A stretch of 64,000 bases of DNA from Siphonodentalium dalli. Lineage: Eukaryota; Mollusca; Scaphopoda; Gadilida; Siphonodentaliidae. Below, piece by piece: positions 24,001 to 35,225 of the stretch. Under the pieces are notes generated by a model, which made no database searches, was not told the origin of the DNA, and saw nothing but the letters and a program-made list of their open reading frames with translations. Within the stretch, counting starts at the first letter, position 1. Each line of letters starts with the position of its first letter. The position numbers and the translations under genes were made by a program. The stretch lies in assembly GCA_032622095.1 (NCBI GenBank), contig CP136063.1, forward strand, positions 219,499,982-219,563,981. The letters are read 5' to 3'.

Positions 24001-24898
24001 AAAATCATGCATAATTATATATATCTTAAATACATTAAACTTTCTTGAACGAATATAGGCTGCATAAGTGCCGTTTTACCGAAACCTGAACTACTTTAGA
24101 TCACAATTAACTCGGATATAGCGAGTTAACGTGTAGTTATCAACATGTAATCACTGAAAATCAAGCCATGTAAACGTAATTTCTTTGTTTTCGGTGGCAT
24201 ACCGACTGTGAAACGCATTCTGACGACGAACACTGAGTATAAATTGTACCTGTGTTATTCTTCTGTAAAATACCTGAGGAAATATCCCGAGCTTCCAAAT
24301 TTTGTCTAAGGGTGTATACGATTGGTTGCAAATACAAGAAATGTTGATAAGTATATACCGGCCTCATATGCTCTGAGAAATACATACCTTTTCCAGCTGT
24401 TTGCAATTTTTCGCACAGAAGTACAAATGCGTTTATTTCTCATCACCATTTCTCAATGGTATTTCAAGAAAAGTACAAAATGATTTATACACTGGCTGCC
24501 CTTCCCAATAATAACAAAAAAACAACAATATAGATATGAAATGGCTACATTATGAATGTGATACAAAAAGAGCGAATATATAGTTCATGCCACCTGCCAG
24601 GGGTGAGGTTTGGACTACCAGTGTATATACAATAAATTTACGCATACGCCAAACGGGCACGCACCGCTACAAGTTCATCGATTTCAGACGTGTAATAAGT
24701 ACGTATTGTTAAACAATTATATGGACACACTACTTTATTAACTGTTTGTTGCTCCTATTCGACCTGGTTTGAATCGGTGGGAGTTGACACATCTGAAAAG
24801 GGATATTGTATTGGGGGGGGGGGGGTATGTTTACGGTGGGAGGGGGGTGGAGAGGTATACATTTATGGTTCATTTCATATATATTCATTGTGTTTATA
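24001..24898. other. No gene seen; LINE 3' flank
   Basis: AT-rich sequence lying downstream of the minus-strand LINE stop codon. A G run sits at 24813-24825. On the minus strand, directly after the LINE stop, short ATGAA-like repeats could be the LINE's tail. No other feature is seen. Confidence 0.4.
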
Positions 24899-26833
24899 TT
24901 ATTTATTATAGTACACCTTGTTTATTTGAGTTATCAGTTTGCAGATTCCACGCATTACCTTCGCTTTTGGGTTGTTAAATAGTTGCGCTAATTTCCAGTT
25001 ACTCGGGTGTGTGTAGTAATATTTTGCTATATAGTTTCGCCTTAAATCGTTCAAGGCATCGCATTCAAGAAGTGTATGTAGTTCATTACCTGACGCGTCT
25101 TTGTCGCACAATTTGCAGTTTTTTTCATAATCGGGTAAGTTCATCCAGTCTCCTGTTTCTATTGGTAAGCGATGATTTCGAGTACGGAATTTAAAAATTA
25201 AAATAGAATCGTTTGTATGCAATTTCGAAAAATATACCTCTTCTCGGTAGATTGTTTTGATATATCGATACGTAATATACTTGTCAGAAGAATACAATGT
25301 TTGCCACCAACTTTGAATATAAAGATCTTGAAGTTGCTGTTTTGTAGCCTCGCGGAATAGTTTCAGGGGATTGGGAGCGTGTGTAGCCCATGTGCCACTG
25401 AGCCCAAGTTCATTTAATAAAGAGTAAATATAATTGATCCATTTGGATTTGTTATTAACATATCTGTCCCTTTGGTTGTATCTACGGCACAGTGTCCAGT
25501 ATAGAGTATACGCGATCTTGTTTCTACTTCCGCTCACTAATTGACCCCAATAATTCAACATCTGATGTTTGATTTTCATCGTGACTGGGAATATCCCAAG
25601 TTCACCGTATATCATAGCATTTGGCGTGGACCGGTTTGCTTTGAGTATATATTTAAGGAACCATAATTCCAATCGCTGTATAATATTGTTGTTCCAAAAA
25701 CCCCAAACTTCTGCTCCATAAGTCAATATCGGGACAATCGATATTTGATAGAGTTCGAGAACGCATTTTAAAGGGAGATTCATGGTTCGCATCTTTGATA
25801 TAAGGCTGAACATTGCGCGCTTTGCTTGTTGACATCGTATTTTTTTTTCTTCGACGAAAGAGCCGTTACTACTAAATGTCGTTCCAAGGTACTTATACGT
25901 TTTCGTTACTTCAATCTGCTCACTATTCAGCATAAAATGCCCATCTTTTTTCCTTTTGTTTCCAAATATAACTACATTACTTTTTGCATTATTGATTTCC
26001 AATTTCCAGATACGGCAATATTCGGCATAATCATTTAACATGCATTGTAGCCCTTCCGCAGAATACGATAAAAGAACGGTATCGTCAGCATACAGGAGGC
26101 AGAACAATTTCAAGTAATGAAGGCTCGAACCACAAGGCACGTCTGTTAGAACTATACCGCAATTTTCGTTTTTGCGTAAATACATTTCTAAGTCGTTTGT
26201 GTATATGGAAAAAAGGAGAGGGGAAAGATTCCTACCCTGTCGGACGCCCGTTTCGCATGGAAATAATGCTGATATAACACCATTATGTGCAACACAAGAC
26301 TTTATGTTCTTATACATATTTATTATCACGTTTAGAATCCTACCTTCTATTCCAATATGAAAGAGTTTTCTCCACAGTCCTACCCGCCAGACCCGATCGA
26401 AAGCCTTCGATAAATCGATGAAAGCACAATATAAGCTACGCTTGCGGGCTTTAACAAGGTCAATAAGACTATTTAATGAGAATATATGATCCAGTGTCGA
26501 ATAATTTTTTCTAAATCCAGCTTGATTTTCTTCTAATAGTTTGTTGGTTTCTAGGAAGCTTTGGATACGTTCGCTCAAAATAGATGTGAACACCTTTGAT
26601 ATACAACTTACTAGAGTGATTGGTCGATAGTTATTTGGCTTTTTCGGATCATTTGATTTAAATATCGGCTGAATAATACCAATTCCCCAGTCGTCTGGTA
26701 CAATACCGCTGTTTAGAATCAGGTTAAAATATGTCTGAAGATGAGTCCTTAGTTTTCCAGAAGCCATTTTAATGTATTCATTTTTAATTTCATCTATTCC
26801 ACTGGCCTTACCGAATTTCAAGCTGCGTAGTGA
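24899..26833 (-). mobile_element. 5'-truncated non-LTR retrotransposon (LINE), RT frame intact
   Basis: The 640-codon open frame runs from 26821 to 24899. Numbered from its first codon, it shows the RT domain: KASGIDEIKNE near 5-15, NYRPITL near 64-70, motif A FIDLSKAFD at 134-142 with catalytic Asp136, GVRQG at 192-196, and YADD at 244-247. A C-terminal CCHC-type finger follows (Cys569, Cys572, His582, Cys587). RT activity would copy the element's RNA at a nicked target site. No endonuclease domain precedes it: an in-frame stop lies just upstream near 26840, so this copy is 5'-truncated, as is usual for LINEs. The clade (CR1/L2/jockey-like) is not settled. No frame interruption is seen, so the insertion is fairly recent. 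Confidence 0.95.
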
Positions 26834-26840
26834 AACATTG

Positions 26841-27158
26841 GCTCTTTATTTTATACCATATCAAGAATAGACTAACACGGAACGCTCTTTTCTGTTCCAT
26901 GTCGTGCAAATGGCTGTTTATGATTGGAACCCAAATATCGGGTTCAAAGTTGTATTTTTCATGACTCCAATGTGTCTTTCTGTGACATTATTTTACTGCC
27001 CGTAGAAAAGTAGTTCAAGTGTTTATCGAGCTATTTCTATATCGGGAAAACTTTAAAAGCGACTATTATTACGCGTATTTTGGAGCGCAAGTGACTTTAA
27101 TTGATAAATGAAGGTCTATGAATGAAAGTTCCAGGTGGGATATGTGTTCAATTCTAGC
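26841..27158. other. No gene seen upstream of the LINE
   Basis: About 320 bp between the truncated LINE 5' end and a hAT-like end. No feature is recognised. Confidence 0.4.
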
Positions 27159-27330
27159 TAGGGTTGGGGCGATTACATGCCAATGTAATCGATTACTATT
27201 ACAATTACTTTTGATTTAGATGATTACGATTATTGATTACATTTTTTTCAAATGTAATTGATTACGATTACAATTAATTTAGTAAAATGTGACTGATTAC
27301 TTTTTGATTACATCTGATTACAATTTTTAG
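27159..27330. mobile_element. Probable hAT-type transposon end (partner end not found)
   Basis: The sequence starts TAGGGTTGGGGCGATTACAT and is followed by repeated GATTAC and TGTAATCGATTAC words, a subterminal pattern common in hAT elements. No complementary CCCCAACCCTA end was found in the window, so this is probably a truncated copy. Confidence 0.5.
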
Positions 27331-28589
27331 TTTCCAGCCATTTTGATCCCATAGGAATAAATAATTAAATAAATCAAATTAAAATATCAAATTTTATTTA
27401 GGAACGACTGAACAAATAGAACAAGCAAGCAATAAGCACATAATCTTTTTACATTAATTTGTTTTGTTTTGTCCTGGAGTTGTGCACCAACATATTGGGA
27501 ATAGAACATGTTTTATGTGAATTTATTTAATTTTATTAAATATAGTTTCATTTCGCTCGAACCATCCAAAATATCATCGAGTGAAAAGTTAATAAGCTCG
27601 TATATGCTTAGCTGCCTATTTATATATGAAGCATTTTTATAAATAACCCAAATTGCACAAGTATAAGCCCAAAATAGAGTTAAAACGAACTTAATTACAA
27701 ACTATATACCGGTACACGGACTGACTAAATCGATTCTGACTCACTTCATACTGCCTCAAGGTGAAATGACAACTGTGGACAAAATGAAATTAAAACATGT
27801 GTCGACAAGACACCATAAACCCCCCCCCCCCCGATCAAAATCCAGTTGACCGCCGTCAATTTTGGATCGGGTGGGGATTGTGCTGACTATTTAAAGCGTG
27901 TGGGGGGGGGGGGGGCAACTTACATCACCCTTTGTTTGACCTTAATATATAAAGGAACCGAGAAATGGCATGGGTCACCTATATGAACCCCTCTGATTGG
28001 GCGGCGGCCATTTTCGAATAACGAGTGGAAGTCACGTGGTTCGTATAAATTGAATACAAACTGAAAAATGCGACTTTTTCAAAAAAACAGTGGCGGCCAT
28101 TTTGAAAAAAAAGTGACGGCCATATTGAAAAAAAGTGGCAGCCATTTTGAATCAGTCGACCATTATGGTTGGTTTTTGGGGCAAAAATCAGTCTTCAAAT
28201 TGACCATTCATGTCAAATTGCATGCTTTGCGTCACAATAAAGTGAACGATTCTGTTACTACTGTTGACACGTAATTATATATAAGAAGGCAGTGTAACTC
28301 ACCGAAATTGATCATAAACTTGTGGTGTAAATTCAACATAATTGATATTTCGTTTCGTCCCAAATAATAGTCATCGTATTTCCCGGACAGAACCGATTAA
28401 ATTGGGAGAGAACCGATCGAGATATCACAATTCGCAGTTTTCGTCGTTGTTATTACTCACACAATAGGATTTTCATTATGTTTACGTTATTTGGGACCAT
28501 AGATTATGGGGAATGGAAAAACTAATCGAATTATCACCTAGATGGCTCAAAAATTGCGATTTAACAGTCAAAAACTCGCGAAAATGTAT
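27331..28589. other. Non-coding stretch with small repeats
   Basis: The segment 27840-28035 is related to the units inside the 32795-33963 element (GGATCGGGT, GAGAAATGGCATGGGTCACC, CCTCTGATTGGGCGGC). At 28091-28152 a unit of about 30 bp, GCGGCCATTTTGAAAAAA with variants, is repeated three times. C and G runs occur near 27822 and 27902. No gene is seen. Confidence 0.5.
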
Positions 28590-29020
28590 AATTTGGATCA
28601 TAAGGAACCGTCACAAATCAGTCAAGAACCATCATAAATCGGCGATAGAACGACTTCCGATGTAACAGTTCCTACAAAGTGCATATTTAGTGATGTCAAT
28701 AATTTATTTTATGACATCACGAAATGAATATATGATATCACAAAATCGAATATATAATATCATTAAATTATGATATCCCACAATTATTTTAAGATGTCAC
28801 TAATTACAATTTGTGATATCATAAATAAATTTATTGATATCACGATCGAATTATTGATATCACAAAATAGTGAGCATTTAGTGATATCAATAATTCGATT
28901 TTGTGATATCTTAAAATTAGTGATTTCACAAAATGATTGTATGATATCACAAAATGGAATTAGTGATACATGTATCATAAATTAATTTTATGATATCACA
29001 ACATCGAATATATGATATAT
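28590..29020. repeat. Right member of inverted repeat pair with TGATATCA cluster
   Basis: 28590-28740 is the diverged reverse complement of 23790-24000. From 28680 to 29010 it continues into about fifteen copies of a self-complementary TGATATCA core separated by AT-rich spacers, either TGTGATATC or GATATCACAAAA. The left member has only about three such cores. Confidence 0.75.
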
Positions 29021-29248
29021 GAACTGTCCATATATATTTGAAAATTGGCTAGATCAAGCCATAATGAATTGTAACTGAAAAACACTTTAAAATGTTAGAT
29101 TTAAAACCCTTTACACAACAAACCGGCCAAAACCGGCCAAATAAAGCTTCAACAGCCTAAAATATCTTCGGTCTGTCTCAATAGAACCATACAAATATGG
29201 ATGTCATTGGAACCGGCTCCTTGACCACATTGTGATAGTTACAGTTAT

Positions 29249-29480
29249 GCCCTGTGCCAATGCATTCTCTTATATATGCGAGTCGACCATAGGTCGCCTC
29301 GCATATATAAGAGAATGCATTGGCCTAAAAAAAAATCTTTTTTTAACACTTTTTACCATTTTTTCTTACATTCTTTAACAATTTTATAACTTTTATTGTG
29401 TTAAGCCAATGCATTCTCTTATATATGCGAGGCGACCTATGGTCGACTCGCATATATAAGAGAATGCATTGGCACAGGGC
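29249..29480. repeat. Palindrome made of palindromes (two 80-bp arms)
   Basis: 29249-29328 and 29401-29480 are near-perfect reverse complements of each other, matching position for position, with a 72-bp spacer. Each arm is itself a palindrome: CCAATGCATTCTCTTATATA runs into TGCGAG, a short GTCGACC centre, then the complement. Flanking GCCCTGTG and CACAGGGC words close the structure. Related copies sit at 29961-29998 and 30026-30105, and a half-arm word near 6400. Confidence 0.92.
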
Positions 29481-29960
29481 CCTTCTGTTGGGTAAAGGGT
29501 TAATGACGAAAGATATACATGATGGCAGCGATCAGACAAGCATATCAAGAGAACTGAACTCTATCTTGCAGCTTGCGATAGAAAACTAGAAAGTTGTCGC
29601 GTCCAGTCGTACGCTCGAACAACTCGAAATGTAGAGACTTGGTTGAAGACGAAGGGTATTGGCCTTCAGGCCCTGTGAGTACCGGTCCTTCAGAAAAAGT
29701 CATTCAACGTCGTGAATGCCATCTAGGTAAAGTGGTCGAAGGAGGGTGGAATGATCGACAAAATCGAAAGCTTTATGTGCATCTATAGTTGTTAGCCCTT
29801 TAGAGAGACCCAAATAGACTGCAACCGACAACATTCCGTAGAGCATGCTTCCGTCTGTGTGAGGCTCCTTGTGTGTTAAACATTAAACTCGATTATATCA
29901 CCTCGGCTTGAACCCTTTCGTGGCGGGAGCTGCGATGGTGCAGCATTAAAGACACCGTGT

Positions 29961-29998
29961 CAGTGCATTCTCTCCCGCATATAAAAGAGAATGCACTG
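29961..29998. repeat. Short member of the TGCATTCTCT palindrome family
   Basis: CAGTGCATTCTCT and AGAGAATGCACTG form inverted arms around a 12-bp centre. It is a shortened version of the arm at 29249-29328 and sits within the decayed LINE. Confidence 0.8.
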
Positions 29999-30025
29999 GC
30001 TTACAAGAGCAATGTAAATATTGTT

Positions 30026-30105
30026 AGGCCAATACATTCTCTTATATATGCGAGGCGTCCTATGGGCGACTCGCATATATAAGAATAAGAGTATGCATTG
30101 TTGGC
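30026..30105. repeat. Third copy of the CCAATGCATTCTCT palindrome
   Basis: An imperfect palindrome: GGCCAATACATTCTCTTATA and TATGCGAGGCG pair with CGACTCGCATATATAAG and GCATTGTTGGC. The right arm has an extra AATAAG insertion. It interrupts the LINE pseudogene. Confidence 0.85.
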
Positions 30106-30860
30106 ACATGGTTTTCGCAAAAATTCAGGAATCACCAGTCCAGAGTTGTTAAAAGCATTGGACTCGCTGAAGCATGCAGTTATAATGAAAGGAGCATTGA
30201 AAGATGAGGATCCTCTTTTTTTTGTAAATCCGGTCTGAAGTTTTGATTGGATTTTGGATGTTATTCCTTCGTGACGTAGTAATATGATATTTTATCAGAT
30301 CTGGAGTATGACACTGGTGACCGTGATGTCTCTGCGGTTGTTAGAATTTCGTATGTCACCTTTCTTGAAGATAGACGTGGGTATCTATTGATGTTTGGGG
30401 GTACGGTACACTTGTTGACGATGACATTGGGGAGGTCAACGAGGGGACCTTGACGGCTTCCTCTCCAATCTGCATGTGTTCGCTGGGTTTTCATAGAGCG
30501 CCAGTGGCTTTGTTGTTTGAAAGTTTCCCGAGGGCGTTGTGCGTCTCCTCTGTGGACGGACTGTGGTGATTGGTTTTAGTGCCCATTTGTCTCCAGAAAT
30601 TGTATTTGGCGAAGTCTGTCGACAAAAAGATGGTGTAGCAAGAGTCTTGAAATGTTGAGTCCACCCTTGTAGAATGTCATCTTGGGCTGTAAGAGTACAC
30701 TCATTGACGACCAACTCAGCAGTTGATTCAGAATTGGCAGTGCGTTGTCTTCTGATGAGCTAAGAGTGTTTTTGGATCATTGGGTGTCGCCATGAGCTTC
30801 TCAAGTTTCTATTTCGGTCGATCCTAAATTTATTACAAGAGTCTTGTTTTCCAGGGCTCG

Positions 30861-32794
30861 TATTCGCCAACTTTGTTTATGTTATAAACCGGGTAGCTTA
30901 TAGTTAGTAGCGGCAAAACGCACACGACAGCTAAGTTGGTAGCGGCTGAACGCACACGGTAGCTTATATATAGTTGGTAGCGGCTGAACGCACACGGTAC
31001 CGTTGCTGGTGTTTACGACAAACACTCTGGTCGATATGATTGACCCAATCAATCAGATATGCCATTTCTCAATAGAAACCGCCTCGTGCACGACTAAATC
31101 ACGAACATTCACCAGACAATCCGCATAGCGGTAGCGGTAGAGACACAGACTGCAGAATGGGTGTTGAATAAATATAATTGGTCTGTTGGAAGCTCCTCGT
31201 CTCCTCCTCTCCTCCTTATAATCCAGACTGTGGGCGCTGATACACAAAAACCCGTTACTTTCGTCCGTGTATGGTATATTTCGCTCAATACGACATTTCC
31301 CTAATCTTGGTTATATAACTGGAATGAACCAAGCTTTAGTCGGATTCCTTATGTCGAAAAAAATGGTCGCGCGTTTTCGGAATGTTAAAAGCGATATGAG
31401 AACAGTTTCTATACCACCAGTGTGTCTATTTTCAGAATCTACCTGTTTCCAGCTTGATATTTTTGTGGAAACAGGTTTGTGCGGGGCTTTTGTTTGTGTA
31501 CCCTCTATTTTTTTCCCCCGTCCACCTGGTAATAAAAACATGCTATTACGCATAGCAAGTTCGGTGAGTGGCTTTCTTTGTTCTTGGAAATCGAAAAACA
31601 TGGGGAGATCTTGCCACAAATTACTTAATTACATATCTTAATGTTGAATTTTATCAAAAATCATCAGATGAATTGCAATTATGACTGCATTTTCAATTTT
31701 CTTTCCCAAATATTCAGGTATTGTATATTCGTAAAATCAGCTACATCACATATAGACGAACATGAACAATCTACAAGGATATCTTGACCATATGCCAGAA
31801 ACAAAACTTCGATACATCGATTTTTGGTATAGATATCGCAGAAAAGCTAACCCTACCCCCACCCTCGCTGATTTCACAAGTCAGATTCCTTTGGTCAAAA
31901 ACAACGGTCGCGCCATTTCGGATTGTCTAAGACGACATGCGAACGGTTTATTTATCAATAGCGTGTCTACTTTCAGAGTTTACCTGTGTCCAGTTGAAAG
32001 TTTATCGGAAAAAAAGAGTTTTTAGACTGTTTTAAGAATTTAAAGAGCGTTTGCTTATTATACAAATATTAATCGTCATAACTAACATTCTGGTGGACTG
32101 TGCGAGTTGAAATTAACAAAAGTATCAAATATGGCGGTCTACTTTCAGAGTCTACTTGTTTCCAGTCTGACATTTTAGTGGAAACAAATTGTTTGGACGG
32201 TTTAAAAAATTTAATGAGCGTTTCCTGATTATACAGATATTGACTAACACGATTAGCCTTTTCATGAATTGTGCAAGTTGAAATTGTGCACATTATGTCA
32301 AGTATGACTCTGAAATGTATTTTTGAGAATGGTGTCGTCAGATAAGTCTCCGCTAGAACAGTACTACAGTTGCGAACACAACTAACGTTGGACCCTATAG
32401 AGAGTTTGACAATTTACTCAAATGTTCACAGTGGTGGAACTTAATGGCTATCATATATCCATGGCTCTTACATGTAATCTATCGTAACTACGTGTGATTT
32501 TACAAAATTAACTTGTAATATAGTCAGGCAACCAGATACAGTAGTTGTTAAAAAATGTTGTTCACATCAATCATATACATCACAATCACGTGCTTCAGTG
32601 ATAATGTCCACTATTATACAAATGTAATGTTTATCAAGACTAGACTCGAGTTTCGGGATGTCGTTGTAAAATTGATTGATGGTGTTTTTTCATCAATTGA
32701 CAAAATTAATGTTTATTGCCATGACCAAGTACCGCATAATACGGAGTTGTGTGCTAACAAATATGGGAGTCATATTTATGTGTCAGTCAAAACT
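30861..32794. other. No gene seen; thrice-repeated hairpin module
   Basis: Near 30895-31005 a CGGCTGAACGCACACGGTA-like unit repeats about three times. Three diverged copies of a module with TTTCAGA, TCTACCTGTTTCCAG and GGAAACA words lie at about 31430-31480, 31970-32015 and 32140-32195. In the first, CCTGTTTCCA and TGGAAACAGG form a hairpin. Short frames here lack any family signature. Confidence 0.45.
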
Positions 32795-33963
32795 TTTAGG
32801 ACATGGGAATATTTTTTTTATCTCGTGGCCACGGAATACTAATTCGTGGCCACGAAATAACTAGTTCGTGGCCACGAAATAACTAATTCGTGGCCATGAA
32901 ATAACTAATTCGTGGTCACGAAATAAATAATTCGTGGCCACGAAATAACTAATTGTGATAAACGATCGTCAGTCCCATTGTTGTAATGGAAGCGGATAGA
33001 GATGATCTGGTTGTATTAACTGTTGTCCACCATCTTGGCATGAGCCACGGCGATTTGAGACAAAGGGTGTTGTAGGGTGGCCTGTAAAACAAATTGAGTA
33101 ATCACCCCTTTCACCAACCCGATCCAACGTTGCCGCCGTCCTGGGGTGGGTTACATAGGCACCCACGACATTCAGTATATCTTGGGGCCAACCCATACAG
33201 CACCAATTACACCACATCAAACGTTTAAGGGGTCGAGATATTGTATAGGTGTCATATTTGAACCCATCTGGGGTGGCCATTTTGGATCGGGGATGGTGAA
33301 AGCGGGTGAACATTTAGTTTGGCTCAGGGGTCACAATACAACACAATATATTCGACCTAAAATGTGGGGAGGGATTGCATGGTACCATGTATGGACCCCT
33401 CTGATCAGTTATCATTTTCGCTCGAGTGGGCTGAAGGTGTGAAAATTTAGCTTGCTTTGTGAGCCACGGTACAACACCCTTTACTTGATCGATATCGGTC
33501 AAGTGACCGAGAAATAGTGTGTACCCCATTTGACCCCTTCTGAGCGGCGACCATTTTGGATCCGGTATGGTTGAAAGGGGTGAATATTTATAAGTTTGTT
33601 TTTTTTAGCCCACCCTGCAAAACCCCTTATTTGACTTAAATCGGCCAATATGCCGAGAGAAATGGCACTCCCATTCTAATGAATATTCAGTTTGTCTTGG
33701 AGCCACCTGACCCGTGTTTCCCCGTTCTCTCTGGGCTAGTTTATATCGTCCATATCCCCATAGAGCCCAGGCCCCACACCATAATAGGGTTTATAGTAGC
33801 TTATCTGCGATCGTACGCATTGTTTCTAAAACATCATGAAGTTAGTATAACCATACCGTAAAGGTATATGGACATATTATGCAAAGGTCAATTAGTTATT
33901 TCGTGGCCACGAATTAGTATATTTCGTGGCCACGAAATGATAAAACAATTCGCATGTCCTAAA
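32795..33963. mobile_element. Foldback element with TCGTGGCCACGA arrays
   Basis: The ends are TTTAGGACATG (32795-32805) and CATGTCCTAAA (33953-33963). Next to each end is a run of the self-complementary 12-mer TCGTGGCCACGA spaced by AATAACTAAT-like sequence: six copies at about 32821-32946 and two at about 33898-33937. The interior contains three diverged copies of a module with GGATCGGG, GGTGAAAG and ACACCC words, the first inverted. There is no transposase frame, and I see no target duplication. Confidence 0.85.
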
Positions 33964-34059
33964 CCAGCCACCGTAGCTTATGGATCATTCTGTTTTAGTA
34001 TTAAATTTGGAGAAACCCGACCAGCATCAATGTAACAACTACAACAACTCATCTATGCC

Positions 34060-35217
34060 CAGTGTTCGCGCTGGACCGAAAAAAACTTTAGCCAAAAGTT
34101 TAGCCAAATGAAAATTTTATTAGCCAAATGAAAAAAACTTTAGCCAAATGTTTTTTGGCCAAATTAAATCATCGTTTTCTGGTCGGTTCACAATTAATGA
34201 CTAAAACGTAAAATCTAACAGACAAAGGTAAAATACACAATAATTTAAATAATTTTGATGAACTAGAAGTATTTTTATATATATCATTTATTAAAAATGT
34301 ATTAATCTTTATGTGAAAGAGTGATTGGGGGGGGGGGGGGGGGGGTAACCCGGGATTGTCCTTCTTAATGTCATTATTTTTTGGTTTTATATCAATATCT
34401 ATTTTTAAATCATTAAATATTTATCCTTGCGAAAATATCTAAGTGACATCTGGAAACTAATAACTTAATATTGTTACGCCATTATCAAATTACAATCTGT
34501 CATAAAAGCATGCATATTATTTTGACTGTATCGGTATTGAAGACAAATAGCCACAAAATATCTGTCGTGATTCACATTTGGCTGATTAAGCTATTGTCTT
34601 ACACTTGGTGCTCATAAACCTCGACCGTCATAAATACAATGTCATCATAAACGTGCATTGTGCAGGTTCGCCGTGAGTGACCAGACAAACAATTGGCTGA
34701 ATGGGGATTAGGGGATTAAATGTAAAAATTAATAATGACCTTTTGCTGCTTCGTGCAGAGTGACGTAATCTTTCTCCAGATTAAAACAGCCTGCACATGT
34801 TACGAACAAATTGCTTATATACCGCGTCAATGCACTTTTCCAAACATTGCTTTCTTCACATTGTCATAATTCAACCACGGTTTAATGTCCATGCGTCTTT
34901 GAATGTCCGTCTTGTGAAAACTAAAGATGATTGCATATCACTTTGTGATCGCTTGGTTGATAGAGTTGTCGATCGGGTTTCCCTTTGTACGATATTTCAT
35001 AAGTACGAAACTAATGAAATACTTTCGTCACCTAACTTCGTCTTGAATGTCGATCTATTGAGCGCTTTTATTGATTAGCTTTCTGGCTCCATGCTTTCAG
35101 TCTCCATTTGGGTTCAAAAAAAGTTTAGCCAAAAGTTTAGCCAAATGAAATTTTTATTAGCCAAATTCGAAAAAGATTAGCCATTGGCTAATTTGGCTAC
35201 CGACAGCGCGAACACTG
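34060..35217. mobile_element. Non-autonomous hAT-type transposon (1158 bp)
   Basis: The termini CAGTGTTCGCGCTG and CAGCGCGAACACTG are perfect 14-bp inverted repeats. They are flanked by the 8-bp direct repeat TCTATGCC at 34052-34059 and 35218-35225. Inside both ends, TTTAGCCAAA or TTAGCCAAAT words recur in direct orientation (34089-34162 and 35121-35200). A G run lies at 34326-34345. Only short frames occur in the interior, so the element depends on a transposase made elsewhere. Confidence 0.95.
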
Positions 35218-35225
35218 TCTATGCC

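Larger units (their letters stand above)
29485..30860 (-). pseudogene. Decayed LINE reverse transcriptase, interrupted by palindromes
   Basis: On the minus strand, broken frames read as RT pieces in the right order. A pre-RT segment near 30640-30700 contains DDILQGWTQHFKTLATP. At about 30300-30370 IFKKGDIRN, then NNRRDITVTSVI. At about 30120-30240 LQTGFTKKRGSSSFNA. At about 29740-29800 TIDAHKAFDFVDHSTLL. Frameshifts and stops separate the blocks, and palindromic repeats at 29961-29998 and 30026-30105 are inserted in it. The motifs differ from the LINE at 24899-26833, so it is another family. It is non-functional. Confidence 0.8.

Noticed and set aside
31267-31641. 124-codon plus-strand frame
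   Set aside because: It covers a module repeated at 31970 and 32140 where the frame is not kept, and it shows no domain.
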